Position numbers and translations under genes: made by a program
Notes under the pieces: generated by a model
The model's input: only the letters and a program-made list of their open reading frames with translations
What the model was told of the DNA's origin: nothing
The model's database searches: none
Part shown: in pieces, positions 1 to 11,342 of the stretch
Position numbering within the stretch: position 1 is the first letter of the stretch
Layout: each line of letters starts with the position of its first letter
Source: Serratia quinivorans
GTDB lineage: Bacteria > Pseudomonadota > Gammaproteobacteria > Enterobacterales > Enterobacteriaceae
DNA length: 64,000 bases
NCBI GenBank assembly: GCA_900457075.1
Contig: UGYN01000002.1
Location: forward strand, 4,774,001-4,838,000
Reading direction: 5' to 3'

Positions 1-1349
1 CCTTTGTGCCGATCCTGGCCGAATATAAAAGCCAGCAGGGTGAAGAGGCGACGCGTACCTTTATCTCCTACGTTTCTGGTCTGTTAACGCTGATACTGGC
101 GTTGGTCACGGTGTTGGGGATGCTGGCCGCCCCCTGGGTTATCTATATTACCGCACCGGGTTTTGCCGATTCGCCGGACAAGTTTGCTCTGACGTCGTCG
201 CTGCTCCGCGTGACCTTTCCCTATATTCTGCTGATTTCGCTGGCCTCGCTGGTCGGCTCGATCCTCAATACCTGGAACCGTTTTTCAATCCCGGCGTTCG
301 CGCCGACGCTGCTAAACGTCAGCATGATCGGTTTTGCGCTGTTTGCCGCGCCTTACTTCAATCCACCGGTGATGGCGCTGGCCTGGGCGGTGGTGGTCGG
401 TGGGGTACTGCAACTGGGTTATCAACTGCCGCACCTGAAGAAGATCGGCATGCTGGTGCTGCCGCGCATCAAACTTGGCGATGCCGGCGTATGGCGCGTG
501 ATGCGTCAGATGGGGCCGGCGATTTTTGGCGTTTCGGTTAGCCAGATTTCACTGATTATCAATACCATTTTCGCCTCGTTTCTGGTCTCGGGATCGGTTT
601 CCTGGATGTACTATGCCGACCGTCTGATGGAGTTCCCTTCCGGGGTGTTGGGTGTGGCATTGGGCACCATTTTGTTGCCGTCGCTGGCAAAAAGTTTCTC
701 CAGCGGTAACCACGATGAATATTCCCGACTGATGGACTGGGGGCTGCGTCTGTGCTTCCTGCTGGCGCTGCCGAGTGCTATCGCACTGGGTATTTTGGCC
801 AAGCCGCTGACCGTTTCGTTGTTCCAGTATGGCAAGTTCAGTGCCTTTGATGCCGCCATGACTCAGCGTGCGCTGGTGGCCTATTCGGTCGGGCTGATGG
901 GGTTGATCGTGGTCAAGGTGTTGGCGCCAGGATTCTATTCGCGCCAGGACATTAAGACGCCGGTTAAAATCGCCATTATCACGCTGATTTTGACCCAGGT
1001 GATGAACCTGATGTTTATCGGCCCGCTGAAACATGCCGGGCTTTCGCTGTCGATTGGTCTCGGGGCCTGCCTTAACGCTTCGCTGTTGTACTGGCAGTTG
1101 CGTAAGCAGAAGATTTTCCACCCGCAGCCGGGTTGGGCGATGTTCCTGACCAAGTTGGTGATTGCGGTGATGGTGATGTCGGTGGTGCTGGTCGGTGTGA
1201 TGTGGCTAATGCCTGCCTGGGATCAGGGCAATATGCTGGAGCGCCTGCTACGACTGGCGGTCGTGGTGGTCACCGGCGTGGTGGCTTACTTTGGCGTATT
1301 GGCTGGCTTGGGCTTCCGGCCTCGCGACTTTGCACGCCGGGTGGCATAA
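1..1349 (+). CDS. murJ: MurJ lipid II flippase, 5'-truncated by window edge
   Basis: Inner-membrane MOP-family flippase that moves lipid II to the periplasmic face for peptidoglycan synthesis. The reading frame is open from the first bases, so about 448 residues are visible and some 60 N-terminal residues lie upstream (E. coli MurJ has 511). The visible part is a string of hydrophobic helices; the segments [10 protein letters not shown], the [13 protein letters not shown] loop and the C-terminal [10 protein letters not shown] are characteristic. The GTG at position 6 is internal, not a start. The gene converges on argS, with a repeat element and a duplicated terminator hairpin between them. 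Identification is by family resemblance and is very secure. Confidence 0.97.
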   Translation, partial: FVPILAEYKSQQGEEATRTFISYVSGLLTLILALVTVLGMLAAPWVIYITAPGFADSPDKFALTSSLLRVTFPYILLISLASLVGSILNTWNRFSIPAFAPTLLNVSMIGFALFAAPYFNPPVMALAWAVVVGGVLQLGYQLPHLKKIGMLVLPRIKLGDAGVWRVMRQMGPAIFGVSVSQISLIINTIFASFLVSGSVSWMYYADRLMEFPSGVLGVALGTILLPSLAKSFSSGNHDEYSRLMDWGLRLCFLLALPSAIALGILAKPLTVSLFQYGKFSAFDAAMTQRALVAYSVGLMGLIVVKVLAPGFYSRQDIKTPVKIAIITLILTQVMNLMFIGPLKHAGLSLSIGLGACLNASLLYWQLRKQKIFHPQPGWAMFLTKLVIAVMVMSVVLVGVMWLMPAWDQGNMLERLLRLAVVVVTGVVAYFGVLAGLGFRPRDFARRVA

Positions 1350-1374
1350 ACGGATATTGCCGTTACCAAAGCAT

Positions 1375-1401
1375 AAAAAAAGGGTCGCCGTGGCGACCCT
1401 T
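1375..1401 (-). terminator. Rho-independent terminator for argS
   Basis: A GGGTCGCC/GGCGACCC hairpin at 1380-1401 is preceded on the + strand by an A run, so on the minus strand the stem is followed by Us. It serves argS. The same 22 nt recur in direct orientation at 1532-1553. Confidence 0.75.
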
Positions 1402-1429
1402 GAGTTTGATGACAACGTTGTCTTTGAAT

Positions 1430-1512
1430 CCGAGATACCCGGGCCTAGCGCACCGAGGGGCACTCCGGCGGGCAAGCCGCTACGACCCCTTCGGCACGCT
1501 CTCCCTAATAAC
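1430..1512. repeat. 83-bp dispersed repeat, copy 1
   Basis: This GC-rich segment recurs in inverse orientation at 16953-17035; by eye 81 of 83 positions agree. It begins CCGAGATACCCGGGCC and ends CCTAATAAC. The copy lies inside a 130-bp segment (1402-1531) bounded on both sides by the same 22-nt terminator hairpin, as if the element had entered one bidirectional murJ/argS terminator and duplicated it. It has no coding potential of its own. It does not resemble the ERIC or REP consensus as I remember them. Confidence 0.85.
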
Positions 1513-1531
1513 GGGCTTTGTCAGTCGTCTG

Positions 1532-1557
1532 AAGGGTCGCCGTGGCGACCCTTTTTC
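1532..1557 (+). terminator. Rho-independent terminator for murJ
   Basis: The second copy of the GGGTCGCC/GGCGACCC hairpin is followed by TTTTT on the + strand, so it can end murJ transcription even though it lies beyond the inserted repeat. Confidence 0.75.
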
Positions 1558-1575
1558 GTATTCAACCCCGAGAGG

Positions 1576-3306
1576 TTACATACGTTCGACGGTTTCGATG
1601 CCCAGCGTGTCCAGACCGACCTTCAACGTTTTGGCGGTCAACAGTGACAGTTTCAGGCGGCTCTGACGCGCTTCTTCGCTGTCCGCATTGAGGATCTGGC
1701 AGTGCTCGTAGAAGCCGGAGAACAGGCCCGCGAGGTCATACAGGTAGCTACACATCACGTGTGGGGTGCCTTCGCGCGCTACGGTGGTGATCACCTCTTC
1801 AAACTGCAGCAGACGGGTTGCCAGCGTGATTTCACGCTCTTCGGTCATCACCAGTGGCAGGGTCAGGTTGCTTTCATCGACACCGGCGCGTTTGAACACC
1901 GAGGCAACGCGGGTATAGGCATACTGCATATAAGGTGCGGTATTGCCTTCAAACGCCAGCATGTTATCCCAGTCGAAGATGTAATCGGTAGTCCGGCTTT
2001 TTGACAGGTCGGCGTATTTCACCGCACCGATGCCAACGGCATTGGCCAGGCTTTGCATTTCTTCTGCCGGCATATCCGGGTTTTTCTCGGCGATCAGTTT
2101 GCCGGCGCGGTCCACCGCTTCATCCAGCAGATCGGACAGTTTCACCGTGCCGCCTGAGCGGGTTTTGAACGGCTTGCCGTCTTTACCCAACATCATGCCG
2201 AACATGTGGTGTTCCAGCGACAGCGAGTCCGGGATATAGCCGGCTTTACGCACGATGGTCCAGGCCTGCATCAGGTGCTGGTGCTGACGCGAGTCGATGT
2301 AATACAGCACACGATCGGCGCCCAGCGTTTCATAACGGTATTTGGCACAGGCAATATCGGTAGTGGTGTACAGGTAGCCGCCATCCTTTTTCTGGATGAT
2401 GACGCCCATCGGCTCGCCGTCTTTATTCTTGTATTCATCGAGGAATACCACGGTGGCGCCTTCGCTTTCCACCGCCAGACCCTTGGCCTTGAGATCGGCA
2501 ACAATCCCCGGCAGCATCGCGTTGTACAGGCTTTCACCCATCACGTCGTCTTCGGTCAGGGTGACGTTCAGACGGTTATAGGTCAGCTGGTTTTGTGCCA
2601 TGGTAATGTCGACCAGCTTGCGCCACATCTTCAGACAGTACTGGTCGCCGCCTTGCAACTTCACCACATAGGCGCGAGCGCGCTCGGCAAAATCGGCGTC
2701 TTCGTCATAGTGTTTCTTCGCTTCGCGGTAGAACTGTTCCAGGTCGGACAGACCCATATCGCTGGCGTTCTCGTTCTGCATTTTTTCCAGATAGGCGATT
2801 AACATGCCGAACTGGGTGCCCCAGTCGCCAACGTGGTTAGCGCGGATCACCTTGTGGCCCAGGAACTCCTGGGTACGTGCGGCGGCGTCACCGATAATGG
2901 TGGAGCGCAGGTGGCCGACGTGCATTTCTTTCGCCACGTTGGGGGCAGAGTAGTCAATAACGATGGTCTGTTGCTTGACTGGTGCAATATCGAGTTTTGG
3001 CGCACTCAGCACGCGATCGGCTTGCTGGGCAACCCATTGGCTGTTCAGGAAAATATTGATAAAGCCGGGGCCGGCGATTTCCACTTTGCTGGCGACGTCG
3101 CCGAGGTCAAGCAGTTGCACCACTTTTTCCGCCAACTGGCGCGGCGGCATGCCGAGTTTTTTGGCGACGGACATCACGCCATTGGCCTGATAATCACCGA
3201 ACTGTGCTTTTGCTGATTGACGGACCTGCGCTTCGCAATCGGCTGGCGCGCCTGCGGCAATCAGCGCCTGGCTGACTTTATCTGAAAGAAGAACCTGAAT
3301 ATTCAC
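1576..3306 (-). CDS. argS: Arginyl-tRNA synthetase
   Basis: Class I aminoacyl-tRNA synthetase charging tRNA-Arg with arginine in the cytoplasm. The 576 residues match the E. coli length. The N-terminal additional domain occupies roughly residues 1-110, the HIGH-type motif reads HVGH near 129-132, and the C-terminal anticodon-binding domain ends [12 protein letters not shown]. Like E. coli ArgRS it lacks a canonical KMSKS; the [18 protein letters not shown] region takes its place. The gene is convergent with murJ. It is monocistronic as far as the sequence shows. Confidence 0.98.
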   Translation of the reverse strand: MNIQVLLSDKVSQALIAAGAPADCEAQVRQSAKAQFGDYQANGVMSVAKKLGMPPRQLAEKVVQLLDLGDVASKVEIAGPGFINIFLNSQWVAQQADRVLSAPKLDIAPVKQQTIVIDYSAPNVAKEMHVGHLRSTIIGDAAARTQEFLGHKVIRANHVGDWGTQFGMLIAYLEKMQNENASDMGLSDLEQFYREAKKHYDEDADFAERARAYVVKLQGGDQYCLKMWRKLVDITMAQNQLTYNRLNVTLTEDDVMGESLYNAMLPGIVADLKAKGLAVESEGATVVFLDEYKNKDGEPMGVIIQKKDGGYLYTTTDIACAKYRYETLGADRVLYYIDSRQHQHLMQAWTIVRKAGYIPDSLSLEHHMFGMMLGKDGKPFKTRSGGTVKLSDLLDEAVDRAGKLIAEKNPDMPAEEMQSLANAVGIGAVKYADLSKSRTTDYIFDWDNMLAFEGNTAPYMQYAYTRVASVFKRAGVDESNLTLPLVMTEEREITLATRLLQFEEVITTVAREGTPHVMCSYLYDLAGLFSGFYEHCQILNADSEEARQSRLKLSLLTAKTLKVGLDTLGIETVERM

Positions 3307-3568
3307 CGGGTTACCTTAATGACGAACGAGGGGCCGTATGCCATGCCCCTGCGGGATTCAAAGGTGGTTTTTTTGGCTGCGCGTCAACACGGCGGCCCAC
3401 CACAAAACAGCCTGTAATTGTAACTGATTTGATGGGTTACGTCAGCAGTTGGCGCGGGAGGATTAGGTGAAAGTCTTGGTTCATTAATGCCCGCCTGCAA
3501 TGAGTTGCGGTGGCAGAGTGAACGGCATACGAGAAAAACATGGATGGGATAAAATGGAATCAGCAGAA

Positions 3569-3688
3569 CTAGTGCTTTTTGTTTCGGCGGCCGGCATCCA
3601 GCGTGTTATTGCGACGTGATTTAAAATGACGATATATCGCATAGGCAGCAATAACTACCAATAGCAAAGAAACTATTAAAAGGAACAT
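3569..3688 (-). CDS. Putative 39-aa single-span membrane protein
   Basis: ATG at 3688 opens a 39-codon frame ending in TAG. Residues 2-19 are strongly hydrophobic (MFLLIVSLLLVVIAAYAIY), followed by a basic tail rich in Arg, Lys and Asn ending RRNKKH. This is the typical layout of enterobacterial small inner-membrane proteins with a positive cytoplasmic tail. The Shine-Dalgarno match is weak (AGAGAT). I do not recognise the family. It sits in the otherwise non-coding argS/yecM gap, in the same orientation as argS and upstream of it. It could be a chance frame; conservation would decide. Confidence 0.45.
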   Translation of the reverse strand: MFLLIVSLLLVVIAAYAIYRHFKSRRNNTLDAGRRNKKH

Positions 3689-4207
3689 AAGTGATTATCT
3701 CTGACTCAATTTTCACTAAAGTAGCTCAATTGATATTTCCAAGCAATTACCGTACTCGTGTTTAGGAAGATTCTCATGCTTGGTTTATTGTAAAATCTTT
3801 AGTTAACAGGTTGTTACTGTTTGTTTTTGTATGGGGATTCATTTCCAATCGTTTTTTGCTACGTATGAATTAACTATTTCTTAAGCATTTATGAATGTTG
3901 ACAGCGCTGAATTATTTGGCTTAATAAGTTAGCAATATCTTCAGTGCTCTGGTCATAAGAAAAAGCTATAAACTTATGCCATAGCCTTTGTCAGGAATTA
4001 AAGGCTTAAAAAGTAAAATCCGCAGTGTAATAAAAAACGTGAAAATTATTCTTTCGTGCTTTTTATGTTCAGCGAATAGCCACTTTATCTTGTCGCGATT
4101 TTTGAGAGCAAAAAATATTAACTCGCCGCGTCAGCCGGGTGGCTAGCAGCACCTCAGACGTGTAAATTACACCTCCTGAAAACCGCTTCCGCAGTATCGA
4201 GGACGTT
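3689..4207. other. AT-rich intergenic region upstream of yecM
   Basis: About 520 bp without a convincing gene. It is far more AT-rich than its flanks. It must hold the yecM promoter, and possibly that of the 39-aa gene reading the other way. A short GTGTAAATTACAC palindrome lies near 4158-4170, just ahead of yecM; I cannot assign it to a regulator. Confidence 0.4.
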
Positions 4208-4771
4208 ATGACCACTTTCCCGGCGATGGCCGAACTTAACGATTTAGCGCTGGATTTACCCCGCTTTGAACTGGCGTTGAGCCGGTTTGCCGAAAAGCTG
4301 CATTTGGATTTGTCCCAGTTTACGGCGGATCATATCTCGGTGCGTTGCCATCAAAACACCACGGCCGATCGCTGGCGGCAGGGGTTGCTGCAGTGTGGCT
4401 CATTGCTGTCAGAGTCGATGATCAATGGCCGTCCTATTTGCTTGTTTGATCTCCAGCAACCGCTCAAGGTCGGGCCATGGTTGATCGACTGCGTGGAGCT
4501 GCCTTATCCCGGCGATAAACGCTATCCGCACGAGGGTTGGGAACATGTGGAGCTGGTGCTGAGTGGCGAACCGGCCACCTTGTATGCGCGGGCGTTGAGT
4601 CATTTGCCTGATGAAGCGTTGTTGGCACCTGGGATTAAATTGAAACAGAGTTCACCGCAGGGCGAGGGCGAACGTTTGCCGAACCCGACGCTGGCGATCA
4701 CCGATGGGACTGTGACTATCAAATTTCATCCTTATTCCATCCGGGAAATCGTCGCCAGCGAGCAAGCCTAA
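4208..4771 (+). CDS. yecM: YecM, VOC-superfamily metal-binding protein
   Basis: A 187-residue cytoplasmic protein of the YecM family, whose E. coli member has a vicinal-oxygen-chelate fold with a metal site; the substrate is unknown. Characteristic segments include FTADHISVRCHQ, the acidic WLIDCVELPYPGDKRYPHEGWEH core with likely metal-ligand His and Glu residues, and a C-terminal VTIKFHPYSIREIV. It is placed between argS and cutC as in E. coli. Its last bases overlap the stop of the convergent aminotransferase-like gene by 4 nt. It carries no signal peptide or membrane segment. Confidence 0.93.
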   Translation: MTTFPAMAELNDLALDLPRFELALSRFAEKLHLDLSQFTADHISVRCHQNTTADRWRQGLLQCGSLLSESMINGRPICLFDLQQPLKVGPWLIDCVELPYPGDKRYPHEGWEHVELVLSGEPATLYARALSHLPDEALLAPGIKLKQSSPQGEGERLPNPTLAITDGTVTIKFHPYSIREIVASEQA

Positions 4772-5919
4772 TTTGGCATCAGCGCCTGGGTCGCCAGCAT
4801 CATGCGATCCAGCGCCTGACTCAGCAGTTCGCGCCGACAACCGAAATTCAAACGGACGAAATGTCGGTTGCCAAAATCCAGCCCCGGACTTAACCCGACG
4901 CCAGCCTGTTCAAAAAAGGCGTGCGGGTTATCGACCGCCAGTTGACTGCAGTCGATCCAGGCCAGATAAGTGGCTTCGATGGGCTGCAGCAACAGTCCGG
5001 GCATGGCATTAATACGCTCGGTCACCAAATCACGGTTGGCGCGCAGATAAACCAACAGCGCGTCCAGCCAGTCTTGGCCATGCTGGTAGGCGGCCTGGGC
5101 GGCAACCAGCGCCAGTACGTCCACCTCTGGCACGATGCCGCTGCGAGCACGGGCCAGCTTCTGACGTAACTGCGGGTTGGGAACAATCGCCATCGAGGCG
5201 CCAAGACCGGCAATGTTGAAGGTTTTTGACGGCGACATCAGCGTGATACTGCGCTGGGCCGCATCTTCATTCAAAGTGGCAAAGGGGATGTGCTCACAGC
5301 CGGGTTCAAGCAGCAGGTCGCAATGAATTTCGTCCGAACAGACTGTCAGCTCATGGGCCAGGGCAAACTCATGGTGTTCCAGTAACTCCTGCCGGCGATA
5401 AACCGTACCGCCCGGATTTTGCGGGTTGCACAACAACAGTAATTTCTCTTTGCCGTTGAGCTGCCCGGTAATGGCGCTGAAATCCAACAGCCAGCGACGG
5501 TCGCGCAGCGTCAACGGCACCGGCAACTGGGTGCGTCCGGCGAATTTCGCCGCTTTGCGAAACGGGGGATAAATGGGTGACGGTGCCAGGGTGCCTTCTC
5601 CTTCGACGGTAAAGGCACGCACGCATAAATTAAGACCGCAAACCAGACCGGGCAGGAAAATCAGCCATTCGGGGTTGATTCGCCAGCCGTAACGTTCCAG
5701 CATGCGGCGGGTAAAAACCTCAATAAGTTCGGGTGAGGGATGACTGTAGCCGAACACCGCATGGGCTACGCGCTCCTGTAATGCGTCGATGATGGCCGGT
5801 GGTGACGGGAAGTCAGTATCAGCGACCCAGACTGGAATAATGTCGCGGTCGCGATATTTATCCCACTTAACGCTGTCACTGTGACTACGGTCTACCCATT
5901 GATCAAAATTGAATGCCAT
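4768..5919 (-). CDS. MalY/PatB-family PLP-dependent C-S lyase or aminotransferase
   Basis: A 383-residue fold-type I PLP enzyme. The likely Schiff-base lysine is K232 in SPSKTFNIAG. NPQNPGG near 165-171 and SDEIHCD near 195-201 are the cofactor-binding motifs, and the N-terminal VWVADTDFPSP is typical of the MalY/PatB (cystathionine beta-lyase-like) group. Members cleave cystathionine or cysteine S-conjugates and some have regulatory side roles (MalY). Which substrate this one uses cannot be read from sequence. It is not in the E. coli yecM-cutC interval, so it is an insertion relative to that order. It is divergent from cutC. Confidence 0.85.
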   Translation of the reverse strand: MAFNFDQWVDRSHSDSVKWDKYRDRDIIPVWVADTDFPSPPAIIDALQERVAHAVFGYSHPSPELIEVFTRRMLERYGWRINPEWLIFLPGLVCGLNLCVRAFTVEGEGTLAPSPIYPPFRKAAKFAGRTQLPVPLTLRDRRWLLDFSAITGQLNGKEKLLLLCNPQNPGGTVYRRQELLEHHEFALAHELTVCSDEIHCDLLLEPGCEHIPFATLNEDAAQRSITLMSPSKTFNIAGLGASMAIVPNPQLRQKLARARSGIVPEVDVLALVAAQAAYQHGQDWLDALLVYLRANRDLVTERINAMPGLLLQPIEATYLAWIDCSQLAVDNPHAFFEQAGVGLSPGLDFGNRHFVRLNFGCRRELLSQALDRMMLATQALMPN

Positions 5920-6020
5920 AGTTACTACCCTGTATAGGTTGATAGCTCTTTATCAGCCTAAGAGATAAATCGAAAAATTAACAATTGCCGTCGCAGGTTA
6001 GCCGTCATCTGGGGGTGACA

Positions 6021-6779
6021 ATGATAAAACTGGAAGTTTGTTGCTATAGCGTCGATTGCGCGCTGACGGCTGAGCGGGCAGGTGCCGATCGCATAGAATT
6101 GTGCGCCAGCCCGAGTGAGGGCGGTTTGACACCCAGCTACGGCTCATTACGCCTGGCGCGCGACAGAGTCAGCGTGCCGGTGCATCCTATTATTCGTCCA
6201 CGCGGTGGGGATTTTTGCTACGGTGCGGTGGATTTTGATGTGATCAAGCATGATATTGCGCAGATCCGCGATATGGGTTTTGCCGGTGTGGTGGTCGGCA
6301 TGCTGGATGAAGAAGGGCATATCGACCTGCCGCGCATGCGTGAAGTGATGCGCTTGAGTGGCAATATGGCGGTGACCTTTCATCGCGCGTTTGATATGTG
6401 CCAGAACCCGATGGTGGCGCTCAGTCAACTAACTCAGTTGGGCGTGGCGCGGATACTGACTTCCGGCCAGCAGCAAAATGCGGAGCTGGGTTTACCCTTG
6501 CTGCGTGATCTGCTGCAGGCCAGTCAGGGGCCGGTAATTATGGCCGGTGCCGGCGTGCGCCTGAGCAATCTGCATAAATTTGTCGATATCGGTATTCAGG
6601 AGCTGCATAGCTCATCCGGTCATGCGGTGCCTTCGACCATGCGTTATCGCAAAGCCGGCGTGACCATGTGTTCAGACAGTGAGTTTGATGAATTTAGCCA
6701 TTATTGCGTGGATGGCGAAATGGTCGAAGCCATGAAAAACTCGTTGGCGCTGGTCGATCCGCTGGTGCAAAGTGCCTAA
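6021..6779 (+). CDS. cutC: CutC family protein
   Basis: A 252-residue TIM-barrel protein of the CutC family, historically linked to copper homeostasis; the biochemical role is not settled. The N-terminus KLEVCCYS, the core [20 protein letters not shown], and IIRPRGGDF are family signatures. I chose ATG 6021 rather than the upstream in-frame ATG at 5985, because MIKLEV is the family start and a GGGGGTG element lies just before it. It is followed by a stem-loop at about 6796-6830. Confidence 0.95.
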   Translation: MIKLEVCCYSVDCALTAERAGADRIELCASPSEGGLTPSYGSLRLARDRVSVPVHPIIRPRGGDFCYGAVDFDVIKHDIAQIRDMGFAGVVVGMLDEEGHIDLPRMREVMRLSGNMAVTFHRAFDMCQNPMVALSQLTQLGVARILTSGQQQNAELGLPLLRDLLQASQGPVIMAGAGVRLSNLHKFVDIGIQELHSSSGHAVPSTMRYRKAGVTMCSDSEFDEFSHYCVDGEMVEAMKNSLALVDPLVQSA

Positions 6780-7299
6780 TAGCTAATAGATAGCAAAGGG
6801 GGCAGCCGTAGAGCTTCGGCAGTCCCCTTGGCGCCACTCTCCGTAAGTATTCCTTCCGTATCTACCGTTAATATAAAATCGGTAAAGCAAGAAATTATGT
6901 CAAAAATATATCGGCCACTCGCGATGTGATACCCATTGGCGGAATACAATAATTTTTCGTCTGGGATTTGTTTTTCTGGATGATGTTATGTATTCCCTTG
7001 AACAAGTTATTATCAGCTGATAGATTTTGTTTTTTAATGTCGGATGACATTATTTTTATAGATTAATTTGATTGTAGTTATTTGTTTTGTGAATGTGTTT
7101 GATTAAATGTTAACGGTCCCTTGTTTTTATTTTAACTGATTTTATTCTATGTTATTAATTTCATTGGTTTATTAAATTTAAATGCCGTTAGCGATACCTG
7201 TGTTGCAATATGATTACTGCGACCTGTCTCAACGCGCCAAGTGGCCGTTATGGACATAAACTGAAGTCCTTTTTGGACTTAATAATGGAGATAAAAACA
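6780..7299. other. AT-rich leader of the lipoprotein/FKBP gene pair
   Basis: About 520 bp without a gene. The first 50 bp hold a GC-rich hairpin (AAGGGG...CCCCTT, about 6796-6830) that may end cutC transcription. From about 6850 to 7200 the sequence is extremely AT-rich with T and A tracts, unlike the flanks and typical of H-NS-bound or laterally acquired DNA. A perfect AAGTCC-TTTTT-GGACTT hairpin at 7264-7280 lies just ahead of the ribosome-binding site of the next gene. Confidence 0.5.
7264..7280 (+). promoter_or_regulatory. Perfect 6-bp hairpin in the lipoprotein 5' leader
   Basis: AAGTCC, five Ts, GGACTT form a perfect stem-loop ending 5 nt before the ATGGAG ribosome-binding segment and 20 nt before the start codon at 7300. 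It could affect translation initiation or mRNA stability. No known riboregulator is recognised. Confidence 0.35.
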
Positions 7300-7701
7300 A
7301 TGACCAGAACGGCATATTGCCTAACCGCTACACTTTTGTTGGCCATGACATTGACCGGTTGTCAAAAGGTTAAACGCCCTGTGACCGCCGTGAATAAAAT
7401 CGGCGCAACAGAAACGATAGAGCAAGATAAAAAACAACGCGAGGCCGAACGTATACAACAATGCCAACATGAACTTGAGGCAATGAGAAATATGGATCCC
7501 GAGAAGTACAAAAAATTCAAACTCGAATTTGACACTTTGATGAGCGGCGCGGCGCAATATGCCGGTGTACGATCAAGTGTCACGATGGGCACTCAGGAAA
7601 CCGTTGATGCACTTTACCGTTACCGCATTAGCCGCACTTGCGCCGATATCAGTGCCACTATGATGACCAGCCTCGCCGATCGGGGAGAACGTATCCAATG
7701 A
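7300..7701 (+). CDS. Uncharacterised outer-membrane-type lipoprotein
   Basis: 133 residues starting MTRTAYCLTATLLL with a lipobox LTGC: the hydrophobic signal peptide is cut before the Cys near residue 21. The mature part is charged and helical (EQDKKQREAERIQQCQHELEAM), with further Cys residues, and ends with a predicted helix. The residue after the lipid Cys is Gln, not Asp, which favours outer-membrane sorting. I chose ATG 7300 because it follows a GGAG at good spacing and gives a clean lipoprotein signal; the frame extends upstream to 7210. The stop overlaps the next start as ATGA, so the two are coupled. I do not recognise the family. Confidence 0.8.
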   Translation: MTRTAYCLTATLLLAMTLTGCQKVKRPVTAVNKIGATETIEQDKKQREAERIQQCQHELEAMRNMDPEKYKKFKLEFDTLMSGAAQYAGVRSSVTMGTQETVDALYRYRISRTCADISATMMTSLADRGERIQ

Positions 7702-8991
7702 CCTCTTGTTCCCGATTGACTCTTTTGGGGTTAATGCTGCCGCTGATAGTGGCACCGGGCTCGCTTTATGCGGATGACGGCGTACCCGCTTTACTGCAGT
7801 TTGCAGAGCAATATCACAGGCAGGAGCCACAGCAAGCTCCGAAAGACAAGTCACCGCCGGCCAAGGCTCCGGCCCCAAAACCCGTGAGCAAGGTGGGTCC
7901 GACGCGAGAGCTTAGCGTGCGTCAGCAGCAGCAATTGGCGGCAGCCCGGGCGACACTGCGTGAAAAAGAAGCTCAACTGGAGCATCAGCAGGCCAGGATA
8001 CAGTCTTTGCAAAAGGAGTTAACGGCATTGCGCGTGGAGGCATCAGACAATGTACTGTCACAACAGGATCTTAACGAATTAAGTAAGTTCGCCAGCGGCA
8101 TACGACAGGCGTTTAATTTGACGCCGAAGGAACAACAGATGCAGGCGCTAATCGCAAAGACGCAGCAGGAGCTGGAACAGCAAAAGTCTGAGGCCGCCAA
8201 GGCGATAAGTGGGCTTCAGCAGCAGCTCACGCAGCTTCAGGATAAGAATCTGCAGCAGGCGAAACAGTCTGATGAAGCGCAGGTCACTGCCAATCGGGTG
8301 CAAAAAAAACCTGCGTGACGAAATCGAAGGGTTGCGTTCCCAGGGCAGACTCTTGCTGGACCATCAGGCATTGGAAAAAGACCGGGATCGGCAGAGTTAT
8401 GCCGCCGGTGTGGCACTGGGACGAGATATTCAGACCCTGCTGGGTGAACGTAAAAGCTGGGGGATTGATCCCGATAGAACAGCGCTGTTGGCCGGCGTGA
8501 TTGACACTTTTAATGGTCAGTATCAATTGAGTGAAAAGTTATTGGCAAGCTCGCTGGCAGAATCAGAACAAGCCGTGAATGTTGCCAGAGGCCAGGTGCT
8601 AAAAGATCAGCGTGCCAAGGGCGAATCTTTTGTCGCTGAATTCAAAAAGAAAAAAGGGGCAAAGAAATCGTCCTCCGGTTTCTGGTACCGGATTGACTAC
8701 CCGGGTGACGGAGCCATCGCTGAAACCTCTCGGATAGATGTAGTGGTAAAAGAAACGCTGACCGATGGGCTCGTCATTCAGGATATGGAAAGCAGTGGGA
8801 AGGTACTTTCCCAGTCGTTGTCGGCTTTCCCGCCGTTATTCCGTGAAGCCATCGGTTACCTGAAAAATCATGGTTCACTGACGATGGTGGTTCCGCCAGA
8901 GCTGGCCTATGGAGAGGCGGGCTACGCGCCCCAAATCCCACCGGATGCCACTATGGTGTATGTACTGCGGATTGTGGATGTCGACAAGTGA
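7698..8991 (+). pseudogene. FKBP-type peptidyl-prolyl isomerase with coiled-coil N-terminus, frameshifted
   Basis: Predicted periplasmic prolyl cis-trans isomerase. The first frame (7698-8318) gives a Sec signal peptide (cleavage likely after SLYA), a Pro/Ala/Lys-rich linker and long Gln-rich coiled coils. The second frame (to 8991) carries an FKBP_N-like dimerisation region, then a C-terminal FKBP domain ending MVYVLRIVDVDK with the PPELAYGEAGYAPQIPPDA core. The frames meet at an A8 tract (8302-8309). Removing one A joins them into a single chain of about 430 residues. This is either a sequence error, a true one-base insertion, or transcriptional slippage on the A8 run. The gene is coupled to the preceding lipoprotein by an ATGA overlap. 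Confidence 0.8.
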
Positions 8992-9030
8992 TAATACAGG
9001 GCCTGGTCTCCCAGGCCCGATTGGCAAGCA

Positions 9031-10751
<1,721 letters not shown>

Positions 10752-10844
10752 TCAGTTCAGAATTCGAAGGCGCATATGCTAACAGAAAATGGCAAGAAAG
10801 AGCAGCGGAAGCAGGCGGCGTAACCGCCTGAGGTGGTGCGGGGA

Positions 10845-11240
10845 TCAATGAAGGCTGAAAATAATATCCCACGGCAGATAGAAAATATTGGCCAGCACCA
10901 TTAACACCAACGAAAGGTAGGTGGCAGTCATGCCGGAACGACGCCAGCGGACTTCACGATTGCGTAAACCGTAATAATGCACCAAACGGCCGGCCATCAA
11001 CATCAGGCCACAAATATGGATCATCCATACTTCAGCGCCGTTCATCTCCATGATCACCAGCAAAACGGCGGCGATAGGAATGTATTCTACGGCATTGCCG
11101 TGAACGCGGATGGCGGTCTGTAGCTCGTAAAACCCGCCGTCTCCGTAAGCGACACGGTATTGCATCCTTAGCCTAACCACGTCATAAGATAGTTTGAGCA
11201 ACAACAGTGCGCCGAGCACGACATAAAGCGCGCTTACCAT
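10845..11240 (-). CDS. yecN: YecN, MAPEG-family membrane protein
   Basis: A 131-residue inner-membrane protein of the MAPEG superfamily (eicosanoid and glutathione metabolism relatives) with four predicted helices. The MAPEG signature appears as RVAYGDGGFYELQTAIRVHGNAVEYIPIA, with Glu and Asn in the likely glutathione-facing helix. I chose ATG 11240 (MVSALYVVLG) because a GGAG sits 6 nt before it; the upstream codon at 11252 overlaps that site. The bacterial substrate is unknown. Confidence 0.9.
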   Translation of the reverse strand: MVSALYVVLGALLLLKLSYDVVRLRMQYRVAYGDGGFYELQTAIRVHGNAVEYIPIAAVLLVIMEMNGAEVWMIHICGLMLMAGRLVHYYGLRNREVRWRRSGMTATYLSLVLMVLANIFYLPWDIIFSLH

Positions 11241-11342
11241 TTTTAACTCCATTCCCTAACCAAAACTGGCAGCCAGCATCATAGCCGCCATTGCATTCAC
11301 TGTCGCGAGGAAAAATCTGATGTTATTGGTCAGATTAATAGT

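Noticed and set aside
8302..8310. Programmed -1 frameshift at the A-AAA-AAC-like heptamer in the FKBP gene
   Set aside because: The phase is wrong: the two frames differ by +1 (one base skipped), so a classical -1 slippery heptamer cannot join them. Indel or transcriptional slippage remains.
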